From Bdellovibrionales bacterium (GTDB taxonomy: Bacteria; Bdellovibrionota; Bdellovibrionia; Bdellovibrionales; Bdellovibrionaceae): a stretch of 64,000 nucleotides of DNA. Position 1 is the stretch's first letter. Each line of letters starts with the position of its first letter. A program made the position numbers and the translations under genes. Positions 17,431 to 24,811 of this stretch are shown one piece after another. The notes below the pieces were generated by a model, which was given only the letters and a program-made list of their open reading frames with translations, made no database searches and was not told where the DNA came from. Location of the stretch: NCBI GenBank assembly GCA_005793345.1, contig SXSU01000112.1, positions 38,565-102,564 of the forward strand, written 5' to 3'.

Positions 17431-17571
17431 ATGAAAATACAAACGTAAGTTTGGGTTTTCATAATAAGGGGTGATTCAAAAATCACCCCAAATAAACAAG
17501 AAAATAACTGCTTATGATTATGTTTGATATAATCAGCGCAAGCTGATCAGACTTAATCATTAGCAGTTATT
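17425..17571 (+). repeat. Three-hairpin modular repeat, full copy, second of a tandem pair
   Basis: This copy has the same A-B-C order as the preceding one. Its B hairpin is perfect (GGGGTGATT/AATCACCCC), and its C hairpin has a different apex (TCAGCgcaaGCTGA instead of TCGCGAAGCAA). It ends at the left border of the plasmid-like island. Confidence 0.9.
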
Positions 17572-17674
17572 CAAACTTTTTTGTTAAGCCTTAACTTCGC
17601 ATTTATTACTCGGCACTAGACAAAACCCCTAACGCAAGACAAAACTACATTATACTATTGTCAAGTCAGTCCTT

Positions 17675-17720
17675 TAAATTTACGTTTTAAATAGAAGTAG
17701 ATGATATAATCGTAAATTTA
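17675..17720 (+). promoter_or_regulatory. Putative parA promoter with 10-bp inverted-repeat operator
   Basis: A perfect 10-bp inverted repeat, TAAATTTACG (17675-17684) and CGTAAATTTA (17711-17720), is separated by 26 bp. A TATAAT -10 box (17705-17710) lies immediately before the right arm. No good -35 is visible. It sits 20 bp before the parA ATG, the usual place for an autoregulatory ParA or partition operator. The region 17572-17674 shows nothing else. Confidence 0.55.
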
Positions 17721-17739
17721 CATTACGTGAGGATTTAAA

Positions 17740-18711
17740 ATGAGTGAACTTGTTCAGCCAGCAAAATATTTTCTTAATCAAAACGAGATCGCGCAACTTC
17801 TCGGCATTTCGCCTCAAGCTGTATCTATTGCGGCAAAGCAACGAGGGATTGATTCTTTCAAAGATGGCAATAAAGCAGCCTATAACCCAAGCGATGTTCG
17901 AAGTTACTTAGAGTCACGAGGAGTGAAATATCCTCAACGTGTGATTGCATTTCAAATGCTTAAAGGTGGATCTACAAAAACCTCGACAGCCTTTAATCTG
18001 GCTGTTCGCTTGAATCAATATGGCGCAAAAGTTTTATGTGTTGATTTAGATCCACAAGGAAATCTAACTGATAGCTTTTGTTATGATGTCACAAATGAAC
18101 CTGTTTTTTTTCACGTCGCAAATGGAGAGTGTTCACTAAATGATGCTATTATAAATGTGAGTGATAGTTTAGATTTAATACCATCAGATTTTGAAAACTC
18201 TACTCTTGATTTTTTAATAACAAGCAAGAATAGAGATCTTCGAAATTTTATTGCAAATATTATTGATCCCGTGAAATCACGTTATGACTTTGTCATTATA
18301 GATTGTAACCCTTCACTCTCACCTTTAAATATAAGTATAGCTTTAGCTTCGGATCAAATTTTAATTCCTGTCAATCCTGATAAATATTCTGCAAAAGGAT
18401 TAAAGAAAACTATCGAAGAACTGACTCGTATTGGAAAAGAATTTAAACACACATTTGATTATAATTTATTATTTACATTATATGATGGTCGCGAAGCTAC
18501 TTCACAAAAGTATTTAATTGAGTATGGTACACATTATCGAGATAGATTGCTATCTACTGTAATTAAGAAAAACGCTGATGTCAAAAATGCTATCGATCAA
18601 AAAAAGACTATTTTTGATTTTAAAAAGGCGGCTGCAAGAGAAGATTTTGATTTACTTGCACAAGATATGCTTGGAATTCGTAACATTGGAAAAAAAGAGG
18701 GACGAGCTTAA
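17740..18711 (+). CDS. parA: ParA-family partition ATPase with N-terminal HTH
   Basis: This 323-residue protein begins with an HTH (about residues 10-60, NEIAQLLGISPQAVSIAAKQ), as in type Ia plasmid/P1-type ParA proteins that repress their own operon. The ATPase domain has the deviant Walker A KGGSTKTS (about 73-80), DLDPQGN (about 102) and a Walker B-like FVIIDCNPS. GTGAGG lies about 10 bases before the ATG. I see no ParB gene; the next gene is a replication-initiator-like protein. This arrangement is typical of plasmids or plasmid-like prophages, not of chromosomal soj. An operator-like inverted repeat precedes it. Confidence 0.9.
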   Translation: MSELVQPAKYFLNQNEIAQLLGISPQAVSIAAKQRGIDSFKDGNKAAYNPSDVRSYLESRGVKYPQRVIAFQMLKGGSTKTSTAFNLAVRLNQYGAKVLCVDLDPQGNLTDSFCYDVTNEPVFFHVANGECSLNDAIINVSDSLDLIPSDFENSTLDFLITSKNRDLRNFIANIIDPVKSRYDFVIIDCNPSLSPLNISIALASDQILIPVNPDKYSAKGLKKTIEELTRIGKEFKHTFDYNLLFTLYDGREATSQKYLIEYGTHYRDRLLSTVIKKNADVKNAIDQKKTIFDFKKAAAREDFDLLAQDMLGIRNIGKKEGRA

Positions 18712-18740
18712 TTTAAATAATTGAGCCTGTGATTATTACT

Positions 18741-20348
18741 ATGCCAAGTTTAGATGAACTTTTAAATAAAGCTCAAAAGCAGAATAAACCTGCCGAGCAA
18801 AAAAAGTTTTCAAGGGGTAATCGACCTGATACTCTAATGAATGCATCAATTGATGAGTCTGTTAAAACTCAGCAAATAGTCACTCCTGCGCCTATTTCAG
18901 AAAATGCTCCTCAAACTGTTAAAACCAAGAAGGTCCAGGATAAAGTCAGCACTCAACCAGTAAAAGAAAGTTCTTTGCTAGAGCAAAAACTAATTGTTTC
19001 TCAATCAAATTCAGAATCTATAAATTTAAATTCACCAAATAAAACTGATGTCGAAACTATAGTTGAAATACAAGCTACGCAAAATTCATCTTATAACAGC
19101 ATTAAAGACTCTCTGTTGACTCAGAATGAGAGCTCCCATGATGCTTCACCTGTTTTCAACCTTGAGGCTTTAAATGAGTTAAAAAATCAAGCAAGCACTA
19201 ATTCTAGAGAAAACCTAGAGATAATCGAGAGAAAATCTAGAGAATTAAACCTAGAGAAAGGTGACTTCTCTAGGTATTCTCTAGAGAATACCCAGAGAAT
19301 ACCTAGAGAAATTGACGATATACCTAGAGAAAACCTAGATTTTCTCCAGGTTAAACCTAGAGATATACCTAGAGAATACCTAGAGAAATCCGAGAGAAAA
19401 AATAGTGAATCTGGAGTTAAAAAATATTCGATTTCACACTTAGTAGGGTTACAAAAAAAAGTTTTATTTTCATTATTCCAATTGTGCCGAAACAACAACG
19501 CAAATTTTACCAAAGATATTTCTGGAGGTGAGTTAGCACTTATCTGTGAAACAAGTATGTACAATGCTCAAAATGCAGTTAAAGAACTTATCAAAAAGCA
19601 TCTTTTGTTTAGAAGAGAATTTAAAGCTGGAAGGGGAGGATATACAAAATATGAAATTGATCAAGATACGTATTTAGAGATCTTTGAATATCTAAAAGCG
19701 AATGATCCAATTCTAGAGAAAACCCAGAGAAAACCTAGAGAACAATCTAGAGAAAACCTAGAGAAAGTGCCCTCTAGTAAGTTAGTAAGTAATAATAATA
19801 CTAACTTTCTAACTAGGGAGGAAGAACCAATTTTACAAAATTCAAGTTTTGATGTTTCTTCGATCGATGTTTCACGACTTGGCCAATACGGTATTACTCG
19901 TAAACAAATTCAAGATATTCAAAATCAAAAATTAATTTTTACAACTTTTCAACTCCAAGATTTCGTCGAGCGTTTTGAAGTCTATGCCTCAGATCCAAAA
20001 AATATTTCTGGCATTCGAAGTGTACCCGGTATGTTTGTGAAAATGGCTCAACTGGCTGCAGATGGAAAAGATCCACTCATCGGAGTTGAAACTGAGACCG
20101 ATCGTTTAATTCGAGAACAACTTGAACGCATAAAAAAACAAAGAGAAGATCGCTTAGAAAAAGAAAATGAATTGCGTGAATTAGAGTTTGAAACTTGGGT
20201 TGAATTACTTGATGAAAATGAACGCGATCAACTAGTGCCGCCTAATGGAATTCTCAAAGCGGGAAGTCAATCTCAAAAGATTATGTTAAAAAATCATTTC
20301 ATCGAAATGGTTTGGCCAAAGGTTAAAAACTCCCTTGGAAAAAATTAA
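18741..20348 (+). CDS. Replication-initiator-like protein, winged helix, with intragenic iterons
   Basis: This protein of about 535 residues has a polar, low-complexity N-terminal part (1-220), a winged-helix domain (about 228-320, SGGELALICETSMYNAQNAV, then FRREFKAGRGGYTKYEI) and a charged helical C-terminus (about 375-535). The wing domain resembles those of phage and plasmid replication initiators. The coding DNA holds two clusters of CTAGAGA repeats (19204-19386 and 19713-19764), which look like origin iterons, as in the lambda O gene. ATG 18741 is preferred over an in-frame GTG at 18729, but neither has a clear ribosome binding site. It follows parA by 29 bp. Family assignment is inferred from fold pattern and context. 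Confidence 0.65.
   Translation: MPSLDELLNKAQKQNKPAEQKKFSRGNRPDTLMNASIDESVKTQQIVTPAPISENAPQTVKTKKVQDKVSTQPVKESSLLEQKLIVSQSNSESINLNSPNKTDVETIVEIQATQNSSYNSIKDSLLTQNESSHDASPVFNLEALNELKNQASTNSRENLEIIERKSRELNLEKGDFSRYSLENTQRIPREIDDIPRENLDFLQVKPRDIPREYLEKSERKNSESGVKKYSISHLVGLQKKVLFSLFQLCRNNNANFTKDISGGELALICETSMYNAQNAVKELIKKHLLFRREFKAGRGGYTKYEIDQDTYLEIFEYLKANDPILEKTQRKPREQSRENLEKVPSSKLVSNNNTNFLTREEEPILQNSSFDVSSIDVSRLGQYGITRKQIQDIQNQKLIFTTFQLQDFVERFEVYASDPKNISGIRSVPGMFVKMAQLAADGKDPLIGVETETDRLIREQLERIKKQREDRLEKENELRELEFETWVELLDENERDQLVPPNGILKAGSQSQKIMLKNHFIEMVWPKVKNSLGKN
19204..19386 (+). repeat. Iteron array of CTAGAGA heptamers, main cluster
   Basis: Ten exact CTAGAGA copies begin at 19204, 19215, 19237, 19251, 19281, 19303, 19324, 19357, 19369 and 19380, with degenerate copies between (CCAGAGA, CTAGATT) and inverted TCTCTAG at 19267 and 19278. 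Most copies fall on an 11-bp register, so they lie on one face of the helix. Because 11 is not a multiple of 3, the repeat runs through all three reading frames of the host gene, so selection acts on DNA rather than on a peptide repeat. Confidence 0.85.
19713..19764 (+). repeat. Iteron array of CTAGAGA heptamers, second cluster
   Basis: Four exact CTAGAGA copies begin at 19713, 19735, 19747 and 19758 (spacings 22, 12, 11), with a degenerate CCCAGAGA between the first two. The cluster lies about 330 bp after the main one, with the winged-helix coding region between them. Confidence 0.8.
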
Positions 20349-20384
20349 ATACCTGAATATTAATTAAGCTTAGATCACTCCGTA

Positions 20385-20894
20385 CTATGAAGTAGAGTGT
20401 AATGTTTGGAGTTTATCCATTGCACTTTTAAGCCAATTATCAGTAGCAAATTTTTGATGTTGACTGAGATATTGTTTATACAATGCAAGCTGCGCCACTG
20501 GAATTTTATAATGTCCACCAGTAGTTCTTGAAGCTCGAATGATACCTTTAGCACAATCCCTGGTTATTGTACGCGGGGAAATACCAACAAATTTAGCAAA
20601 CTGAGTAGGGGATAGGTTTTGTGTTGCCTGTTGGACGCTTGCTTTAGTTTGCGAAGCCTTTGGAAGATAAATTCGTGCATCAGTTTTATCTTTAATTATT
20701 TTCTGTGCCTTAAGCCAAGCTTCTGCGACACGTACACCAATTTTTGTAACATAATTTTTGTTAAGAAGATTATTACTTGGAATTTCTTCAATTAATGAAA
20801 TACCCAAGTCGGGGACAGAGATAGTGATAAAATTTAAATGTTTTCGAATTACAATAGGGTAGTCAAAAGGAGAAGTATTTTTAATACTAGCCAT
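20385..20894 (-). CDS. HTH DNA-binding protein (excisionase/MerR-like C-terminal HTH)
   Basis: This 169-residue protein has an HTH near residues 97-140 (TQFAKFVGISPRTITRDCAK, then ATRTTGGHYKIPV-like residues: RTTGGHYKIP), the pattern of excisionase or BldC/MerR-type helices with a GGHYKI wing. The N-terminal about 60 residues contain a short beta-rich region resembling the HicB-like fold, but this is weak. It is convergent with the replication gene and lies in the island, so a role in island gene control, copy number or excision is plausible but unproven. Confidence 0.6.
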   Translation of the reverse strand: MASIKNTSPFDYPIVIRKHLNFITISVPDLGISLIEEIPSNNLLNKNYVTKIGVRVAEAWLKAQKIIKDKTDARIYLPKASQTKASVQQATQNLSPTQFAKFVGISPRTITRDCAKGIIRASRTTGGHYKIPVAQLALYKQYLSQHQKFATDNWLKSAMDKLQTLHSTS

Positions 20895-21179
20895 TTTATT
20901 CTCATTTCTAAAAGTTTATCTTAGATAAATATCTAAAATTCATAGTGGAGACTTCGTAGTCTAAAAGTAAACAAAAATGAAACATAATTTAAATCCAAAT
21001 TCATTTGGATTTAATGAATTCAATTTAAAATAAAATTACAAAACGTAATTTATTTATAGAGAGTACAGCTAGTTAATGGATGAGAGTCAATTTAAAAAAA
21101 CTATAGTGAGTTATTTTTGTAATAGAAAACATGCCAAACAAGCCAACTAAGAATTAAATTTAGACTTGGATAGAATCCG
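20895..21179. other. Palindrome-rich intergenic region of the island
   Basis: A perfect 12-bp inverted repeat with a 2-base loop lies at 20989-21014 (TTAAATCCAAAT / ATTTGGATTTAA). A second inverted repeat, AAATTAC / GTAATTT, lies at 21033-21051. Neither is followed by a T-run, so they look more like protein-binding sites than terminators. No gene is visible. Confidence 0.5.
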
Positions 21180-21246
21180 CACAATATAAGAAATATTGTG
21201 TGATAAAATTTCTATTGACAATTTAAATCATATATGACAGTATATA
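21180..21246 (+). promoter_or_regulatory. Putative promoter and operator of the toxin-antitoxin pair
   Basis: A perfect 8-bp inverted repeat CACAATAT (21180-21187) / ATATTGTG (21193-21200) is followed by a TTGACA -35 box at 21215-21220 and a TATATA-like -10 at 21241-21246 (spacing near 20; a poorer match exists at 17). The palindrome is in the position of an antitoxin operator. Confidence 0.5.
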
Positions 21247-21250
21247 TCAT

Positions 21251-21577
21251 GTGAAGGCAACAAGAATTACCTACAAAAAACTTAGCTTTTTACTCGATTC
21301 CGGCGAGGACCTTTTTATCATTATTGATATATTTAAGATTCCACCGCCAGAAGATCTAAAGTTCCCTGATGGGTATAAGTTCAGTTTTGTAGCATTCACT
21401 AAAAAAAATACTTTGGATCAAGTTAGGCTTGATTGTCACCCACCTAAAAAACCACATTTTCACGAGGGTGAAAAAGAGTTTGAATTTGAGTGGACTGGAA
21501 TTGATGCAGCACTCGATCTTTTTTGGAAAAAAGTTGAGAAAAAATTCGGGAAACTTCATCCGAAAAAAGGAGGATGA
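21251..21577 (+). CDS. TumE-like toxin (DUF6516 family)
   Basis: This 108-residue protein starts at a GTG with a promoter-like sequence just upstream. Its pattern, with FKIPPPEDLKFPDGYKFSF, a short linker and CHPPKKPHFHEGEKEFEF, fits the DUF6516/TumE toxin family, in which a small toxin gene precedes an HTH antitoxin gene. The conserved HxH-type residues (PHFHE) are present. The target is not known with certainty for the family. The next gene starts 7 bases after its stop, with a strong GGAGG site overlapping its end, so the two are co-translated. The call rests on both sequence pattern and gene order. Confidence 0.7.
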   Translation: MKATRITYKKLSFLLDSGEDLFIIIDIFKIPPPEDLKFPDGYKFSFVAFTKKNTLDQVRLDCHPPKKPHFHEGEKEFEFEWTGIDAALDLFWKKVEKKFGKLHPKKGG

Positions 21578-21583
21578 TTAAAT

Positions 21584-21976
21584 ATGAAAACACTTACTCT
21601 TTGTTATAGAAATTACGATAAAGAAATTCTACTTGATACAGTTAAAGAGGCAATCAAAGGAAAATCTAAAGCAGAAGATGATGTAATATATTTTAATGAT
21701 CTGGCTGCTATGTATAAATTCATGAGCCCTGCAAGAGCAGAACTTCTTTCCGTTATTAAAAACCTAAAACCAAAATCAATCTATGATCTCTCTCAAAAAA
21801 TCCATAAAGATCAAGGATACATCTCAAAAGAAATTAAATTTTTAAACAGACTCGGTGTAATTGATTTAGTACTAGATGAAACAGGATCTCGCCAGAAACT
21901 AATCCCTGTTGTTAAATTTGATAGAGTCATTTTTGATGTCGGTATTAATGATGTGGCGAAAGCATCATCGGAATAG
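21584..21976 (+). CDS. TumA-like HTH antitoxin
   Basis: This 130-residue winged-helix protein has a MarR-like HTH in residues about 65-100 (SIYDLSQKIHKDQGYISKEI, then FLNRLGVIDL), matching the DNA-binding antitoxins paired with DUF6516 toxins. The strong ribosome site AAAGGAGG lies within the end of the toxin gene. It is expected to neutralise the toxin and repress the operon, probably at the palindrome at 21180-21200. Confidence 0.7.
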   Translation: MKTLTLCYRNYDKEILLDTVKEAIKGKSKAEDDVIYFNDLAAMYKFMSPARAELLSVIKNLKPKSIYDLSQKIHKDQGYISKEIKFLNRLGVIDLVLDETGSRQKLIPVVKFDRVIFDVGINDVAKASSE

Positions 21977-22100
21977 AATTTTATTCCTAATTTTAAATTC
22001 ACTATTTGCAAAATACACATAAACTAATCTTGCCAACAATTGGACTCCTTGATTGTAGGCATAAGACCCAATGAGATAATTAATCACTTTTTATAAACGA
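21977..22100. other. Intergenic with a gene-fragment-like repeat
   Basis: Positions 22012-22055 are about 77% identical to 24810-24853 as a direct repeat. Both can be read as a short conserved peptide (NTHKLILPTIGLLD here), with several differences at third codon positions. It is probably the remnant of a lost gene or a recombination scar. Nothing else is seen. Confidence 0.45.
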
Positions 22101-22368
22101 GTGACTAAAGTGGATACTGAAAAGCCTTTTCCTGATTTTTATAAAGTGAACCGAAACGGTGAAAGTAGCGGAATTTTAAAAATAGAATTAAGTCTCTAAG
22201 GGTATGAGTCAGGAGCAATTTGCAAGACTAGTTAACGTGGGTTTGCACCAAATTGCTAAATATGAATATGAAGGATTTAATAATATCAATTGTGAGAACT
22301 TAAAAAAATTCTCTCTAAAATTAATTTAAATCTAGAGGTTGAAGAAAAAGCTGTAGGTGAGTAAGATT
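22101..22368 (+). pseudogene. Broken XRE-type HTH regulator
   Basis: The fragment MSQEQFARLVNV...LHQIAKYE (from ATG 22204) is the recognisable core of an XRE HTH domain. It is preceded by a separate open stretch (VTKVDTEKPFPDFYKVNRNG, 22101-22199) that ends in TAA. Its C-terminal part shifts frame near 22310: the +1 frame continues as INLNLEVEEKAVGE to a stop at 22366-22368. At least one frameshift and one stop have therefore destroyed an antitoxin- or repressor-like gene. The recombinase gene starts over its end. Confidence 0.5.
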
Positions 22369-23274
22369 TTATGTATGACATCTTCAATGATAATTATACC
22401 AACTACCCAGCAAGATCCTGAAAAAGTTCATACAGATAATATTCAAGTTTTTTCATTTTTGAATCAGCCGTCTATTTCAATAGGATCAAAAGAGAATTAC
22501 GAGAGAATTCTTCGTGATTTTTTCTCATTTTATAAAGGTATCGATATCAAATCAGTGAGGACAGCGCACATCACACTTTATTTAAAAAATTTAAAAGTTG
22601 CAGCTTCAACAAAGAATTTGCACTTGAGAGTGATTGGAGCTTTCTTTAACTTTATAGAAAAAACAAAATATATTTTAGAAAATCCCGTAAAGCCACTTAA
22701 ACAAGAACGAACACCAGAAAAATTGCAGTTTAAGATTCTTCACCGAGATCAAATTGATCGAATGATCGAGTTAGAGAATGTTAATCAAAAAAAACTTTTA
22801 CTAAAAATACTTTATTTTACAGGACTTCGAATTTCAGAAGCGATTTCATTAAAAGTAAAATCTTTTCGTATTTCTGAAATTGGAGATGGAGCCTACATGA
22901 CAGTTGTTGGGAAAGGTGTAAAGGTGAGAACTATATTTATACCTGAAGGTTTTTTTAATGAAGTGAAACTATATATAAAAGAAAATTGCAATGAAGATGG
23001 CTATTTATTTTTTGATATTGAATACAATAAACCAATTAGTCGTTTTCAAGCTTTGCGTATTATAAAATCGGCCGCAAAAAAAGCAAAAGTAAATCCAATA
23101 CCAAGCCCTCATTGGTTTCGTCATACTAATGCAACCCATTCTTTAGAGATGGGTGCTCCTATCCATGTTGTTCAGGCAACTCTTGGGCATTCATCAATCA
23201 CTACAACAGGAAAATATTTGCATGCTGCTAAAAATGAATCGAATGTTGAGTATTTGATGAAAAAAATAAAATAA
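22357..23274 (+). CDS. Tyrosine recombinase/integrase (XerC/D-like)
   Basis: This protein of up to 305 residues has an N-terminal SAM-like core-binding domain (about 35-115) and a catalytic domain with the tyrosine recombinase residues: Arg in TGLRISEA, Lys in VVGKGVKVR, HWFRHTNAT (His-x-x-Arg), GHSSITTTGKYLH (His and the nucleophile Tyr). The set is complete, so the enzyme should be active. The start may be the GTG at 22357 or the ATG at 22375. It is the only recombinase in the island and the likely agent of integration. Confidence 0.88.
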   Translation: MSKILCMTSSMIIIPTTQQDPEKVHTDNIQVFSFLNQPSISIGSKENYERILRDFFSFYKGIDIKSVRTAHITLYLKNLKVAASTKNLHLRVIGAFFNFIEKTKYILENPVKPLKQERTPEKLQFKILHRDQIDRMIELENVNQKKLLLKILYFTGLRISEAISLKVKSFRISEIGDGAYMTVVGKGVKVRTIFIPEGFFNEVKLYIKENCNEDGYLFFDIEYNKPISRFQALRIIKSAAKKAKVNPIPSPHWFRHTNATHSLEMGAPIHVVQATLGHSSITTTGKYLHAAKNESNVEYLMKKIK

Positions 23275-23619
23275 TTTTTTTAGATTTAATTTCTTAAATG
23301 AAAAAGTACTGGATGGTTGAGACAAATTGATTTGGATTTGAGGCTGACCTATAAAAAGGATATCCTTAGGGATGTTCTGAAAAGAATAATGATCCATTCT
23401 ACCAAAATAGTCTGCGAGGCAATCTTTTCACTTATACTTGTGAAGTTGCACGATAATCTAGGTCGATATTTTTAGTTTAAATTCGATATCAATAAATTCA
23501 GTAAAAATAAATTTAGTACATTCTTGTGGGCTTTCACGTAGTTAAAAGTATTGTAAATTACTATATTGTAAGTTACAATACTAGAGGGTATATAAATTGG
23601 GTAGGTATTGAGACTATTT
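23275..23619. other. Intergenic region after the recombinase
   Basis: No gene or strong structure is visible. Two GTATTGTAA/TTACAATA-type segments lie around 23550-23580 and may form a weak hairpin. It could be part of the upstream region of the broken nucleotidyltransferase gene. Confidence 0.3.
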
Positions 23620-24153
23620 ATGGATGTAAAAATGGTGTTAGAAGAATTCGATCGGTATTTAACATAACGAGGTCTGAAATTCGAGGCCGTTATTATCGGT
23701 GGAGCAGCCCTTAATATTATGGGTATTATTTCCAGAGAAACCCGAGATGTAGATTGTTTAGATCCCCAAATACCAGATGATATCCTAGTTGCGGCAGAGC
23801 ACTTTAGCAATGAAAATACTAAATTCAATTTGGCAAAAAAATGGATTAATAACGGTCCTGATTCTTTAAAAAAGGATCTTGATTCTGGGTGGTACTTACG
23901 AACCCAAGTAATTTTTAATGGTAGGGCTATTCTTTTTCGTACCCTTTCACGAATTGATTTATTGAAATCAAAATTATTTGCCTATTGTGACAGGGATCTT
24001 GATTTTCAAGACTGTTTGAAAATGAAACCAAGAATCGAAGAGCTTAATGAGTGTTACAAGTGGGTTGCAGAGCGGGATGGAAACCCAGGATGGTTGAAAA
24101 ACGTAGAAAATCACTTTAATCAAATTAAAAAAGAGCTTGGTTATGGAAAATAA
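23620..24153 (+). pseudogene. Nucleotidyltransferase-fold gene (DUF6036/AbiEii-like) with in-frame stop
   Basis: Reading from ATG 23620 gives MDVKMVLEEFDRYLT, then TAA (23665-23667), then RGLKFEAVIIGGAALNIMG...SRETRDVDCLD in the same frame through to 24153. The GGAAL motif and the RxTxDVD motif with the catalytic acidic residues are those of DUF6036/AbiEii-type nucleotidyltransferases. The premature stop separates the first 15 codons. A restart at ATG 23719 would lose the GG motif and should be inactive. The C-terminal part (about 24010-24110) keeps the helical tail. Apart from the stop the frame looks intact, so decay is recent, or the stop is read through or is a sequencing error. Confidence 0.7.
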
Positions 24154-24811
24154 TATTTCACTCAATCAAAAGTTGAGTCTTATTGGAATTCGAATTGGAT
24201 TTTCTGAATTACCAAATTTGAAATTAAATTGTTTTGATTACGATCTCGAAGAAACATTAATTCTTGCGTCTTATGAAGCGAGCAATGATTTTAGAATACT
24301 TTCATTGTTAACTTCTTGGGTAAGTGTTCATGGTGAATATGTCATAGTTGAGAAATTATTTAAAAAACTAAAAGAATATGAAAAATACAGAGGACCTTCA
24401 CTGATTATGAATTTACTTTCAGTTCAGGCAGTCCTCGCTGGGTTTTTAAAATGGAAAAAGTGGATAACATCGTCAGAAAAGAAAACACAATACCCTATAA
24501 AAAAAGAATTGATTGAATCATCAATTGAGTATCAAGGCTTAAATGAAGAGTTTGCAAAATTTGGTGTTCTTATACCTAAAAAATTATTAAGAATCAGAGA
24601 GCTTGATGTGTATTCAATAGAGGAGTTAGCAAAATTTAATATTCAATACAGAAATAGACTTATTTATGGTTCTTCATGGAGGGCTGATATTATTGCAGCA
24701 ATTGAATTTGGATTTAAAAATCCATCAGTAATTGCTAAAACAATTGGATGCTCTTATGAGCCTTCACATAGAATTTTTCGGGAATATTCAATTGCACAAA
24801 GGGTTAAATAA
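24143..24811 (+). CDS. Unknown partner of the nucleotidyltransferase, C-terminal HTH-like
   Basis: This 222-residue protein overlaps the end of the nucleotidyltransferase gene by 11 bp (ATG 24143; an in-frame TTG at 24137 is also possible). It is mostly helical. The last about 50 residues (GSSWRADIIAAIEFGFKNPS, then IAKTIGCSYEPSHRIF) look like an HTH or winged helix. I do not recognise the family. Overlap and pairing with a nucleotidyltransferase resemble type IV-style or MNT-type toxin-antitoxin layouts, where the partner is the antitoxin. This is inference from context. Confidence 0.55.
   Translation: MENNISLNQKLSLIGIRIGFSELPNLKLNCFDYDLEETLILASYEASNDFRILSLLTSWVSVHGEYVIVEKLFKKLKEYEKYRGPSLIMNLLSVQAVLAGFLKWKKWITSSEKKTQYPIKKELIESSIEYQGLNEEFAKFGVLIPKKLLRIRELDVYSIEELAKFNIQYRNRLIYGSSWRADIIAAIEFGFKNPSVIAKTIGCSYEPSHRIFREYSIAQRVK

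Noticed and set aside
17288..17571. CRISPR array
   Set aside because: The two tandem units are about 140 bp, palindromic throughout and without unique spacers; no cas genes are in the window.
19187..19564. 125-codon open frame on the minus strand opposite the initiator gene
   Set aside because: It exists only because the CTAGAGA repeats and their surroundings lack stops on the other strand; it has no ribosome site and no recognisable domain.
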